A stretch of 64,000 nucleotides of DNA, taken from assembly GCF_900240385.1 (NCBI RefSeq), contig NZ_OEQH01000002.1:322488-386487 (forward strand), read 5' to 3'. The translations under genes and the position numbers were made by a program. Below, piece after piece: positions 16,678 through 24,471 of the stretch (position 1 is its first letter; each line of letters begins with the position of its first letter). This stretch comes from Clostridium minihomine (GTDB lineage Bacteria; Bacillota; Clostridia; Oscillospirales; Acutalibacteraceae). The notes beneath the pieces are model-generated. The model was not told where the DNA came from. It saw nothing but the letters and a program-made list of their open reading frames with translations, and did no database searches.

Positions 16678-17255
16678 CCATAAAGCTGTAAACCAAAACC
16701 GGGCTGTGGTTCAATGTTCTCTCAGGCGTCGGAAGCTCTGCTTTCGCTTACGCCGTGAGGTTATTTAAACCAAAATCCCCACCTAGTCTTACGATAAAAC
16801 CATAAAGCTGTAAACCAAAACCAAGCTGTGGTTCAATGTTCTTTCAGGCGTCGGAAGCTCTGCTTTCGCTTACGCCGTGAGGTTATTTAAACCAAAATCC
16901 CCACCTAGTCTTACGATAAAACCATAAAGCTGTAAACCAAAACCGGGCTGTGGTTCAATGTTCTTTCAGGCGTCGGAAGCTCTGCTTTCGCTTACGCCGT
17001 GAGGTTATTTAAACCAAAATCCCCACCTAAGTCTTACGATAAAACCATAAAGCTGTAAACCAAAACCGGGCTGTGGTTCAATGTTCTTTCAGGCGTCGGA
17101 AGCTCTGCTTTCGCTTACGCCGTGAGGTTATTTAAACCAAAATCCCCACCTAAGTCTTACGATAAAACCATAAAGCTGTAAACCAAAACCGGGCTGTGGT
17201 TCAATGTTCTTTCAGGCGTCGGAAGCTCTGCTTTCGCTTACGCCGTGAGGTTATT
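16678..17255 (-). repeat. Five tandem 122-123 bp repeats upstream of the two-component operon
   Basis: Units start at 16678, 16800, 16922, 17045 and 17168; four are complete and the fifth is an 87-bp partial. They differ at only a few bases. Read on the minus strand each unit contains AACCTCACGGCGTAAGCGAA, then a nested hairpin GGCGT-AAGC..GCTT-CCG-ACGCC, then a CCACAGCCCGG / TTTTGG segment. The rightmost unit is preceded by TATAAT, so the array would be transcribed as a repetitive 5' leader of the lipoprotein gene. The head motif also occurs twice in the recA leader. There are no spacers, so this is not CRISPR. Confidence 0.9.
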
Positions 17256-17281
17256 ATAACATTTTGCCTATTAAAAAAATA
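17253..17281 (-). promoter_or_regulatory. Putative promoter reading into the repeat array
   Basis: Minus-strand TATAAT (17253-17258) is followed by the same AACCTCACGG start as the recA leader. The -35 position 17 bp upstream is only TATTTT, so strength or activator dependence is unclear. Confidence 0.45.
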
Positions 17282-17351
17282 GTACCAAAACTGTAATTTC
17301 AGGAACAAGTCACACCACTTTAAAATATTCTGATCTAATTGGGGAAATAGA

Positions 17352-17411
17352 TTGACATTTCTAAAATCAACGCATATAATACATATGAACAGATATTCAT
17401 ATGTTCATATG
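17352..17411 (+). promoter_or_regulatory. Promoter and palindromic operator of the metal-resistance pair
   Basis: TTGACA (17352-17357) and TATAAT (17375-17380) have a 17-bp spacer. Directly downstream, ATATGAA-CAGATA-TTCATAT and an overlapping CATATGTTCATATG form the imperfect palindromes expected of an ArsR/SmtB-family repressor. The arrangement predicts repression of the regulator and the ATPase until metal is bound. Confidence 0.8.
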
Positions 17412-17424
17412 AGCAAAGGAGAAT

Positions 17425-17799
17425 ATGATTATGAATGGTACCGATCAAATCTTGGAACAGTGTGATTCTGTTGGAATCCATCCAGACGTAATTGAAAACA
17501 CAAAAAAGAAGATGCCCAGCGATGAGCTTCTCTTTGATTTAGCGGATTTTTTCCGCATTTTCGGTGATTCCACCCGGGTGAAGATCGTGTGCGCCCTGCT
17601 ATCTTCTGAGCTTTGCGTTTGTGATATTGCAGAGCTTCTGGATATGTCCCAATCGGCAATTTCTCATCAGCTGCGGGTGTTAAAGCAAGCCCGGCTGGTC
17701 AAATTCCGCCGTGCGGGCAAGGTAGTCTATTACTCTTTGGACGATGAGCATATTCAAGGGATTTTTAGCTTGGGTCTAACCCATATTACTGAAAAATAA
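17425..17799 (+). CDS. ArsR/SmtB-family metal-responsive repressor
   Basis: A 124-aa winged-helix repressor. The ELCVCDIAE segment (about residues 54-62) supplies the cysteine pair of the alpha-3 metal site, the recognition helix is MSQSAISHQLRVLK, and the C-terminal DDEHIQGIF matches the alpha-5 metal site of CadC/SmtB-like sensors. Cd, Pb or Zn are the likely inducers. ATG at 17425 follows AAAGGAG by 5 nt. A palindromic operator overlaps its own transcription start, and the P-type ATPase follows 12 bp downstream, so it should be autoregulated with its pump. Confidence 0.92.
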   Translation: MIMNGTDQILEQCDSVGIHPDVIENTKKKMPSDELLFDLADFFRIFGDSTRVKIVCALLSSELCVCDIAELLDMSQSAISHQLRVLKQARLVKFRRAGKVVYYSLDDEHIQGIFSLGLTHITEK

Positions 17800-17811
17800 A
17801 TCGGGAAAGGT

Positions 17812-20181
17812 GTGAATGGATCAATGGCCGTAAAAACCACCAGAGAATTTTCAGTGGAAAATTTAGGATGTGCCCATTGCGCTGCCGAAATTGAGCACGA
17901 AGTGGGAAAACTGGACGGCGTTTCTTGTGCCACATTGGATTTTGTATCCAAAACCTTGCGGGTAGATTTGCTGGATACGGAACGCTTTGAAGAACTTTCT
18001 GGAAAAATGCAGCAAATTGCGCAAAACCACGAACCGGATATTCGCCTGACCGAACGGCACCCGGCAGAACCGGGGGAGCGGATGCTCTATTTAAAGGGAC
18101 TGCACTGTGCCGACTGCGCCGCAAAAATTGAACGGGAAGTCGCAGGACTGGACGGAATGCAAGAGGTTCAGCTGAACTTTGCCGCCCAGCGGCTTTTGCT
18201 GAAAGCAGAAAACAAAGAAAAGCTGCCTGCCCTGACGCGGGAAGCGGTGCAGATGATCAATACCATTGAGCCGGATGTGAAGGTGGGCTTTCGCGAGGAA
18301 GAAGATTCGGAGAACGAAGACGAAACAAAAGAGAGGACCTCCCGAATCGTTTTGGCCATTGGCGTAGTAATATTCCTGGCAGCCATTATCATTCCCGCTG
18401 CGGGATTCGTTTTGCCGCCCGTTGCGGAATTCCTGCTGTTTTTTGCAGCATACCTGATGATCGGCGGCGAAATTTTGCTGCTGGCCCTGCGCAACATTCG
18501 CCGCGGGCAAATCTTTAATGAAAACTTTTTGATGTCTTTGGCCACCGTGGGTGCTTTTGCCATTGGAGAATTCCCCGAAGGCGTTGCCGTTATGCTGTTT
18601 TACCGAATCGGCGAATTGTTCCAAGACATGGCGGTGAACCGTTCCCGGCGCTCCATTAAATCTTTAATGGACATTCGCCCCGACTTTGCAAACCTGAAAT
18701 TGGGTGAAGAAGTTCGCCGCGTTTCCCCGGAAGAAGTGGGAATTGGCGACCTGATTGTGGTAAAACCCGGTGAAAAGATTCCTTTGGACGGCGTCGTAAC
18801 GCAAGGTCATTCTTCTCTTGACACCTCTGCATTAACCGGAGAATCCCTGCCAAGAGACGTGGAACCCGGCAGCACGGTGCTGTCTGGCTCCATTAACCAG
18901 ACCGGTCTTTTGACCATAGAGGTTGAGAAAGAATTCGGAGAATCCACCGCTTCCAAAATTTTGGAGCTGGTGCAGAACGCCGGAGGAAAAAAAGCCCACA
19001 CAGAAAACTTTATTACCAAATTTGCCCGTTACTATACCCCCGTGGTGGTTTTTGCCGCAGTTGCACTGGCAGTGATTCCTCCTATGGTAGTGCCCGGTGC
19101 TACCTTCAGCGACTGGATTTACCGTGCTCTGGCCTTCTTGGTTGTATCATGCCCCTGTGCTTTGGTCATTTCGATTCCCCTGAGCTTTTTCGGCGGAATC
19201 GGCGCGGCTTCCCAAAAGGGAATTCTAATCAAAGGCAGCAACTATCTGGAAGCGCTGAACAATACCGATACCATTGTGTTTGACAAAACAGGCACTTTAA
19301 CTAAGGGCAGTTTTACGGTAACGGAAATCGTTTCGGCTGGTATCAGTGATGAAGCCCTTCTGCGCTATGCGGCTTTGGCCGAAAGTGCATCTACCCATCC
19401 CATTGCTTTGTCTGTACTGAAAGCCTATGGCCTGCCGGTACAAGAAGGCCAGATACAGGAACAGCAGGAAATTGCGGGCCACGGTGTTCGCGCTTTGATT
19501 GACGGAAAAACCATTCTGGCGGGCAACAGCCGCCTGATGGAATCCGAAAACATTTCCTTCCAGCCGGTATCTGCACCGGGAACCATGATTTATGTGGCAG
19601 TGGACGGAGAGTATGCCGGACACCTTGTCATCGCTGATGAAATAAAGCCCGACAGCCGCAAAGCAATTGCGGAATTGAAACAAGCAGGAGTAAAAACCAT
19701 TGCTATGCTGACCGGCGATAACGCAATCGTCGCCGATCAAATTGCACAGAAGCTTGGTATCGATACGGTTTATTCCGAGCTTTTGCCCCAGCAGAAAGTG
19801 GAACGGGTAGAGCTTTTGGATAGCCACAAAACCCCCGGCGGCAAACTGCTCTTTGTGGGGGACGGCATCAATGATGCTCCGGTTCTGGCCCGTGCAGACA
19901 TCGGCATCGCCATGGGCGGCATCGGTTCTGACGCAGCCATTGAAGCTGCAGATATCGTTTTGATGACCGACGAACCTTCAAAACTGGTCAGTGCGCTGAA
20001 TATTGCCAAAAAGACCCGGCGCATCGTCTGGCAGAACATCGTGTTTGCTTTGGGTGTCAAGGTAATCATCTTGGTTCTGGCCGCTATGGGAATCGCTTCT
20101 ATGTGGATGGCCGTTTTCGGCGATGTGGGCGTGGCCTTGATTGCCGTACTGAACGCCATGCGCGCGCTAAAAACAAAATAA
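17812..20181 (+). CDS. Cd/Zn/Pb-exporting P1B-type ATPase
   Basis: A 789-aa heavy-metal pump (ZntA/CadA type) that exports divalent soft metals. Two N-terminal heavy-metal-associated domains carry C-A-H-C (about residues 20-23) and C-A-D-C (about 98-101). Next come eight membrane helices with the C-P-C translocation motif (VSCPCALVIS), the phosphorylation motif DKTGTLT, the HP motif (STHPIALSVL) and the GDGINDAP hinge. The GTG at 17812 sits too close to GGGAAAGG, while ATG at 17824 is 13 nt away; either could start. Co-transcription with the ArsR gene supports Cd/Zn rather than Cu; the Cu pump is at 33.7 kb. Confidence 0.93.
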   Translation: MNGSMAVKTTREFSVENLGCAHCAAEIEHEVGKLDGVSCATLDFVSKTLRVDLLDTERFEELSGKMQQIAQNHEPDIRLTERHPAEPGERMLYLKGLHCADCAAKIEREVAGLDGMQEVQLNFAAQRLLLKAENKEKLPALTREAVQMINTIEPDVKVGFREEEDSENEDETKERTSRIVLAIGVVIFLAAIIIPAAGFVLPPVAEFLLFFAAYLMIGGEILLLALRNIRRGQIFNENFLMSLATVGAFAIGEFPEGVAVMLFYRIGELFQDMAVNRSRRSIKSLMDIRPDFANLKLGEEVRRVSPEEVGIGDLIVVKPGEKIPLDGVVTQGHSSLDTSALTGESLPRDVEPGSTVLSGSINQTGLLTIEVEKEFGESTASKILELVQNAGGKKAHTENFITKFARYYTPVVVFAAVALAVIPPMVVPGATFSDWIYRALAFLVVSCPCALVISIPLSFFGGIGAASQKGILIKGSNYLEALNNTDTIVFDKTGTLTKGSFTVTEIVSAGISDEALLRYAALAESASTHPIALSVLKAYGLPVQEGQIQEQQEIAGHGVRALIDGKTILAGNSRLMESENISFQPVSAPGTMIYVAVDGEYAGHLVIADEIKPDSRKAIAELKQAGVKTIAMLTGDNAIVADQIAQKLGIDTVYSELLPQQKVERVELLDSHKTPGGKLLFVGDGINDAPVLARADIGIAMGGIGSDAAIEAADIVLMTDEPSKLVSALNIAKKTRRIVWQNIVFALGVKVIILVLAAMGIASMWMAVFGDVGVALIAVLNAMRALKTK

Positions 20182-20203
20182 CGTCTTTTTCTTAGCAAAC
20201 AGC

Positions 20204-20238
20204 TGCCCGGTTCTTCCAAAAGGAACCGGGCACTTTTC
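20204..20238 (+). terminator. Terminator after the metal ATPase
   Basis: TGCCCGGTTC pairs with GAACCGGGCA across a 9-nt loop, followed by CTTTTCTTT. Confidence 0.8.
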
Positions 20239-20325
20239 TTTGATACGCCAGCGTTTCTCAAGCGCATCGCCTGTAAAGATTACAAAACCGTTATTGGTCC
20301 GAAACGGTGTGTTTGGAAAAAATTC

Positions 20326-20354
20326 TTTATTTCTTCACAAATGTGGGCTATAAT
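20326..20354 (+). promoter_or_regulatory. Putative promoter of the flippase-like gene
   Basis: TATAAT (20349-20354) with TTTATT 17 bp upstream. The -35 match is weak. Confidence 0.4.
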
Positions 20355-20462
20355 AATGAAATGTTTGGGATGGAATGCAGTGTTTCAGAAAACTGCTGAA
20401 TGCCTGTTGTATGAACCAGGCGTGGCTTCGTCTGGGCCAAAACAATCAGGAAAGGGCATGAT

Positions 20463-21494
20463 ATGATGCAAGACACTTCTTCGGTCGCCAGCAGCAAAAA
20501 GAAATGGTTTACCACAATCACTTTGGTTCTTTCGATTGCGGTTATTTTATATTTTCTGCTTACGACCGATGGTTTAGATGCGCTTTTAACTCTTTCGAAA
20601 ACCATTCAGCTGCAATGGCTGGGGCTTGCACTTTTAGCGGTTTTTGGCCGCTATCTGATTGAAGGCTATGTGCTTTTGATGCTCTCGCGCCATTTGGATC
20701 CTGCCTGGACGTTTCAAAAATCCTTTACCGTTGGAATGGTGGGCTTTCTTTACAGCGCCCTGACCCCATTTTCTGCCGGTGAACCCATGGAGATTTACAC
20801 CATGGATAAAATGGGAATGAGCGCCGGGGCTTCCAGTGCAGTCATTGTGGTAAAAGCTTTGATTCACCAAGTGGTGATGATGGTTTACTGTCTATTTTTT
20901 GTTGCGGTAAGACTCGCTTATTTCCGCAGCGTATTAAACAATATCGTTGTGGTGATTTTGCTGACCCTTGTGGTCAACAGCGTGATGATCACCATCATGC
21001 TGGTTGTCATGATCAACAACAAGCTAACCCAAAAACTTCTGCGGTTTATCATGTCGGTGCTTCTGCGCTTTAAATGGTGCCGCCGCCCCAAACGGCTGTA
21101 CCGTAAAATTCGCAATCAACTTTATACCTTCCATGACGGGGCCGCTTTAATGGGGCGTTCTACGGGCTTGTATGTAAAATCTGCCGTATGGACTTTGATA
21201 CAGATCACTTTGGCCAGCGTAATTCCCTATTTAATTTACCGCAGCTTTACCTTGTACGGCGGTTCCTTCTTTACTATGCTGGCGGCCGATACTTTTGTAA
21301 CGATGGCTGCAGAATTCGTTCCCCTTCCCGGCTCCTCCGGCGGTGCTGAAGGCGGCTTTTATCTGTTTTTCCATGACATTTTCGGTTCCACCATTTTCCC
21401 CGCGATTCTGCTGTGGCGCATCATCGCCTATTACAGCAGCATTGTGTTCGGTTACCTGACAACATGGGCCGCGGCGAAAAAAAATCTAATTTAA
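20463..21494 (+). CDS. Flippase-like integral membrane protein (LPG synthase TM family)
   Basis: A 343-aa polytopic protein resembling the transmembrane domain of lysylphosphatidylglycerol synthase / AglD-type proteins. About eight helices are visible, beginning at residues 13-34, and the C-terminal hallmark PLPGSSGGAEGGFYLFF (near residue 280) corresponds to the family's P-x-P-G-x-x-G-x-x-E motif. There is no aminoacyl-transferase domain, so it is not a complete MprF; lipid or glycolipid flipping is the family expectation. AGGAAAGGG precedes the ATG. Confidence 0.8.
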   Translation: MMQDTSSVASSKKKWFTTITLVLSIAVILYFLLTTDGLDALLTLSKTIQLQWLGLALLAVFGRYLIEGYVLLMLSRHLDPAWTFQKSFTVGMVGFLYSALTPFSAGEPMEIYTMDKMGMSAGASSAVIVVKALIHQVVMMVYCLFFVAVRLAYFRSVLNNIVVVILLTLVVNSVMITIMLVVMINNKLTQKLLRFIMSVLLRFKWCRRPKRLYRKIRNQLYTFHDGAALMGRSTGLYVKSAVWTLIQITLASVIPYLIYRSFTLYGGSFFTMLAADTFVTMAAEFVPLPGSSGGAEGGFYLFFHDIFGSTIFPAILLWRIIAYYSSIVFGYLTTWAAAKKNLI

Positions 21495-21502
21495 TTTTCC
21501 CT

Positions 21503-21541
21503 TTGCCCAAAAATCCGAACACCGGCTTTTTGGGCAATTTT
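21503..21541 (+). terminator. Terminator after the flippase-like gene
   Basis: TTGCCCAAAAA pairs with TTTTTGGGCAA, followed by TTTTA. Confidence 0.75.
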
Positions 21542-21754
21542 ATTTGGTACGTGTTTCCCTGAAAAAGGTCTTCTATTTTTACAAACTTTTAGGCGGGAAA
21601 AAGAAATCCTTTTCTCGATATCCAATGTATGTTATACTAATTAAGTAATATAACTTTCTGGATCGGCTCTTCTTTGTGTTCTCTTCCACCGACCCTTTTC
21701 TTTCGCCGGTGGCCGCTGAAGCCCGGTCTAAATATACGCGAAAGGAAGTAAGGA

Positions 21755-23542
21755 ATGAGAGATATCTTAATTGATTCACTAAAAGAATCGACTCAGTCCG
21801 TTCTGCCGATCTGCGCCATCGTCCTTGCCTTCTCATTTGTATTGCCCTTCACAACCCTTTTGCTTTTTTTATCTGGGGCGGTTCTTTTGATTCTTGGCCT
21901 GAGCATTTTCACTCTTGGATCCGACATGGCTATTCTTCCTATGGGGGAAGCAATTGGTTCAGAGCTGACTCGATCCAAAAAAATTGGCTGGATTGCCGGG
22001 GGCGGCTTTTTAATCGGCCTTGTGGTTACCATTGCCGAACCAGATTTGCAGGTGTTGACCAAACAAGTTCCCGCTGTGCCCGACATGGTTTTGGTGGGTT
22101 CTGTCGCTTTTGGAGCCGGTGCTTTTCTGGTGCTGGCCCTGTTACGCATTGTGTTTCAGATTAATCTGGCTTACTTATTCATCGGTTCTTATATTCTGGT
22201 TTTTCTGGTGGCCGGAATATTCTCACCCGATTACCTGGCCGTAGCTTTTGATTCCGGCGGTGTTACCACCGGCCCCATTACGGTACCCTTTATTTTGGCT
22301 CTTGGCATGGGTGTATCGAATGTTCTGTCCAGCAAAAACAGCGAAGAAGATAGTTTTGGCCTTTGTGCCCTTTGCTCGATTGGCCCGATTATCGCCGTGT
22401 TGGTAATGGGTATTTTCTATGATTCCTCCGAATCCGGCTTTGCCTTTGAGTCCCCGGCCGAATTGGAGCACATCTCGCAGATTCTGCCTTTGTACGGTTC
22501 CCAGTTTCTTGGTTCTTTGCAAGAGGTTATTGTGGTACTGCTGCCCATACTGACTATTTTTATTTTACTTCAAATATTACGGCTGCGCCTTTCCCGCACC
22601 AAAATGATTAAAATTCTGGTAGGAATTGTTTATACTATTTTGGGTTTGTCGGTTTTCTTGACCGGCGTAAACGTCGGTTTCATGCCTGTGGGACGTTTCT
22701 TGGGCGGCCACATCGCAACTCTTTCCTACAGCTGGATTTTAATTCCGTTGGCTGCATTGCTTGGTTTCTTTATTGTGACAGCGGAGCCCGCAGTACATGT
22801 TCTGAACAAACAGGTTGAGGACATCACCAGCGGCGCTATTTCTCAGAAAGTGATGAAAATTGGATTATCCGTCGGCGTTAGCCTAGCTGTCTGCTTGGCA
22901 ATGCTGCGCATTATTTACCAAATTGATATCTGGTATTTCCTGCTGCCAGGCTATGCCATTGCTTTGATTCAAACCCGCTATACCCCAAAAGTATTTACTG
23001 CAATTGCATTTGACTCCGGCGGTGTGGCAGCCGGCACAATGGCCGCAGCATTCCTGCTCCCCTTTGGCGTGGGCGTCTGCGAAGCTGTGGGCGGCAACGT
23101 AATGACAGATGCGTTCGGCATGATAGCAATGATTGCCACCCTGCCGCTGATTACCATTCAGGGCATTGGCATTATCTTTCAATATAAAAGCAAAAAAGCA
23201 TCTATGCTTGCAACCGATACCGGCATGCTGGTTGATGATATGATCATCGAAATGGACGGCGAGGAAGACTCGTTCGGTGTAACGGTTTCTATGCCGGAAC
23301 AAGCACAAGAGTCTGTGAATTTACAAGCAGATACTTCCGCAGAAACCGAGGAAACATCTTCAGACCCAAATCGCTCGGCCTCTCAGGATTCGATCTCTTT
23401 GCAGAACATCCACACAGAAAATCAGGAGTCGGCTTTGGAAGAAACAACCGGAACAGACAACCCGGACGCTCAAAGTGCTCCCCTTGTTACCATCCCGGAT
23501 GATTCTGCAGAATCTCAAAATCCCCCCACAGAAAACGAATAG
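21755..23542 (+). CDS. DUF1538 membrane protein, tandem domains
   Basis: A 595-aa integral membrane protein with two DUF1538 domains in tandem (about 10-235 and 255-475). Each contains the repeated signature FDSGG-V-T/A-x-G (FDSGGVTTGPITVP and FDSGGVAAGTMAAAF) and a glutamate motif TIAEPDLQVL / TAEPAVHVLNKQV. These pseudo-symmetric halves look like an inverted-repeat transporter or channel; the substrate is unknown. A long acidic Ser/Glu-rich cytoplasmic tail (about 490-595) follows. Its ATG follows AAAGGAAGTAAGGA. The next gene encodes a P-II-like protein, a pairing that suggests ligand-gated control of transport. Confidence 0.88.
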   Translation: MRDILIDSLKESTQSVLPICAIVLAFSFVLPFTTLLLFLSGAVLLILGLSIFTLGSDMAILPMGEAIGSELTRSKKIGWIAGGGFLIGLVVTIAEPDLQVLTKQVPAVPDMVLVGSVAFGAGAFLVLALLRIVFQINLAYLFIGSYILVFLVAGIFSPDYLAVAFDSGGVTTGPITVPFILALGMGVSNVLSSKNSEEDSFGLCALCSIGPIIAVLVMGIFYDSSESGFAFESPAELEHISQILPLYGSQFLGSLQEVIVVLLPILTIFILLQILRLRLSRTKMIKILVGIVYTILGLSVFLTGVNVGFMPVGRFLGGHIATLSYSWILIPLAALLGFFIVTAEPAVHVLNKQVEDITSGAISQKVMKIGLSVGVSLAVCLAMLRIIYQIDIWYFLLPGYAIALIQTRYTPKVFTAIAFDSGGVAAGTMAAAFLLPFGVGVCEAVGGNVMTDAFGMIAMIATLPLITIQGIGIIFQYKSKKASMLATDTGMLVDDMIIEMDGEEDSFGVTVSMPEQAQESVNLQADTSAETEETSSDPNRSASQDSISLQNIHTENQESALEETTGTDNPDAQSAPLVTIPDDSAESQNPPTENE

Positions 23543-23743
23543 ATTTCGGTTTTATTCCTCAACGAAACACGTATCAAAGGGAATCTCTCGGTTTTTGAGG
23601 ACAAAATTTATGGGGATGATAACCCGAAAGACAACTATCTTAGAGAATACAAAAGAGTTGAAACCCGGCAAAAAGCACTTGATTTTTTGCTTTTTCACAC
23701 GCTTTGGAGAAGGTGCCTATCTTGATTTGTTTAGGAGGTTCGT

Positions 23744-24085
23744 ATGGAGCAAACATTTGGACATAATTTGATTTTGGTCATTGTCAATCAAGGCTTTGCC
23801 GCAGAAGTAATGGAGTCCGCCAAGTCTGCGGGAGCGACCGGCGGAACCGTGATACACGCCACAGGATCCGGAATGGAACATTTTGAAACCTTTTTCGGAT
23901 TAACCTTAAAACCAGAAAAAGAACTGATTTTAATTCTCACGCCGCAGCACCTGAAAAAAGGAATTATGAGTGCGGTTGTAGATGTTCACGGCCCAGGAAC
24001 AGACGCAGACGCCTTCCTGTTCTCTCTTCCGGTTGACAAGGTGTCAGGCTTAACAGCACAAAAATCCGAAGTGAAAAAACAATAA
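23744..24085 (+). CDS. P-II-like regulatory protein
   Basis: A 113-aa small ferredoxin-like-fold protein with the GlnB-like pattern: LILVIVNQGFAAEVMESAKSAGATGGTVIHATG resembles the beta1-alpha1-beta2 part of P-II proteins ending in G-A-x-G-G-T. The canonical T-loop tyrosine motif is not visible, so it probably does not undergo uridylylation. A strong TTAGGAGG site precedes the ATG. It lies 201 bp downstream of the DUF1538 gene and is its probable cytoplasmic regulator; the ligand is unknown. Confidence 0.78.
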   Translation: MEQTFGHNLILVIVNQGFAAEVMESAKSAGATGGTVIHATGSGMEHFETFFGLTLKPEKELILILTPQHLKKGIMSAVVDVHGPGTDADAFLFSLPVDKVSGLTAQKSEVKKQ

Positions 24086-24093
24086 CAAATACC

Positions 24094-24140
24094 AAAAGCA
24101 CGGCTAGTTCTGTTCGCAGACTACAGCCGTGCTTTTATTT
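24094..24140 (+). terminator. Terminator after the P-II-like gene
   Basis: AAAGCACGGCT pairs with AGCCGTGCTTT, followed by a T-rich tract. Confidence 0.8.
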
Positions 24141-24255
24141 TGAAAAAGACCCTTGCTTTCTTTTGAAAAGGCTTTCTTTTTTGTTTGCCTTGAGAATCTT
24201 TAATGATACAATAATGATGATCCAAGGAAATCTTAAAGATAAGGAAGGTAATCGC

Positions 24256-24426
24256 ATGAATCGAAAACTAAAGCAGCAATTGAAATTAATGAACCACACA
24301 CTGAATACCATCGCAAAAAACCAAGCCTTAATCTACTTAAAACTGGAAGAGCTGGACAAACAGGTAAAAGAACTATCAACCGATCAAAAAGAGTCCCAAA
24401 TCGGGAGCTCCAATGATTGCACATAA
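24256..24426 (+). CDS. Small coiled-coil protein, 56 aa, unknown
   Basis: A 56-residue, highly charged, helix-forming protein; residues 1-45 have heptad-like spacing (LKQQLKLMNHTLNTIAKNQ, then LYLKLEELDKQVKEL-like repeats) typical of a short coiled coil. The frame is open further upstream, but ATG at 24256 follows AAGGAAGG by 7 nt, and the upstream part looks like promoter sequence. It has no membrane segment or cysteine cluster. I do not recognise it. It ends just before a strong bidirectional hairpin shared with the chemoreceptor gene opposite. Confidence 0.55.
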   Translation: MNRKLKQQLKLMNHTLNTIAKNQALIYLKLEELDKQVKELSTDQKESQIGSSNDCT

Positions 24427-24428
24427 AA

Positions 24429-24465
24429 AGCCCCCGGCAGTTGTTTCTCAACTGCCGGGGACAAA
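24429..24465. terminator. Bidirectional terminator between convergent genes
   Basis: CCCCGGCAGTTG pairs perfectly with CAACTGCCGGGG around TTTCT. A-rich and T-rich flanks fit termination of the small gene and of the chemoreceptor gene. Confidence 0.8.
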
Positions 24466-24471
24466 ATACAC

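Noticed and set aside
16678-17255. CRISPR array
   Set aside because: The 122-bp units are contiguous and nearly identical, with no variable spacers and no cas genes in the window.
20463-21494. Complete MprF lysyl-phosphatidylglycerol synthase
   Set aside because: Only the transmembrane flippase-like domain is present; the aminoacyl-transferase domain is missing.
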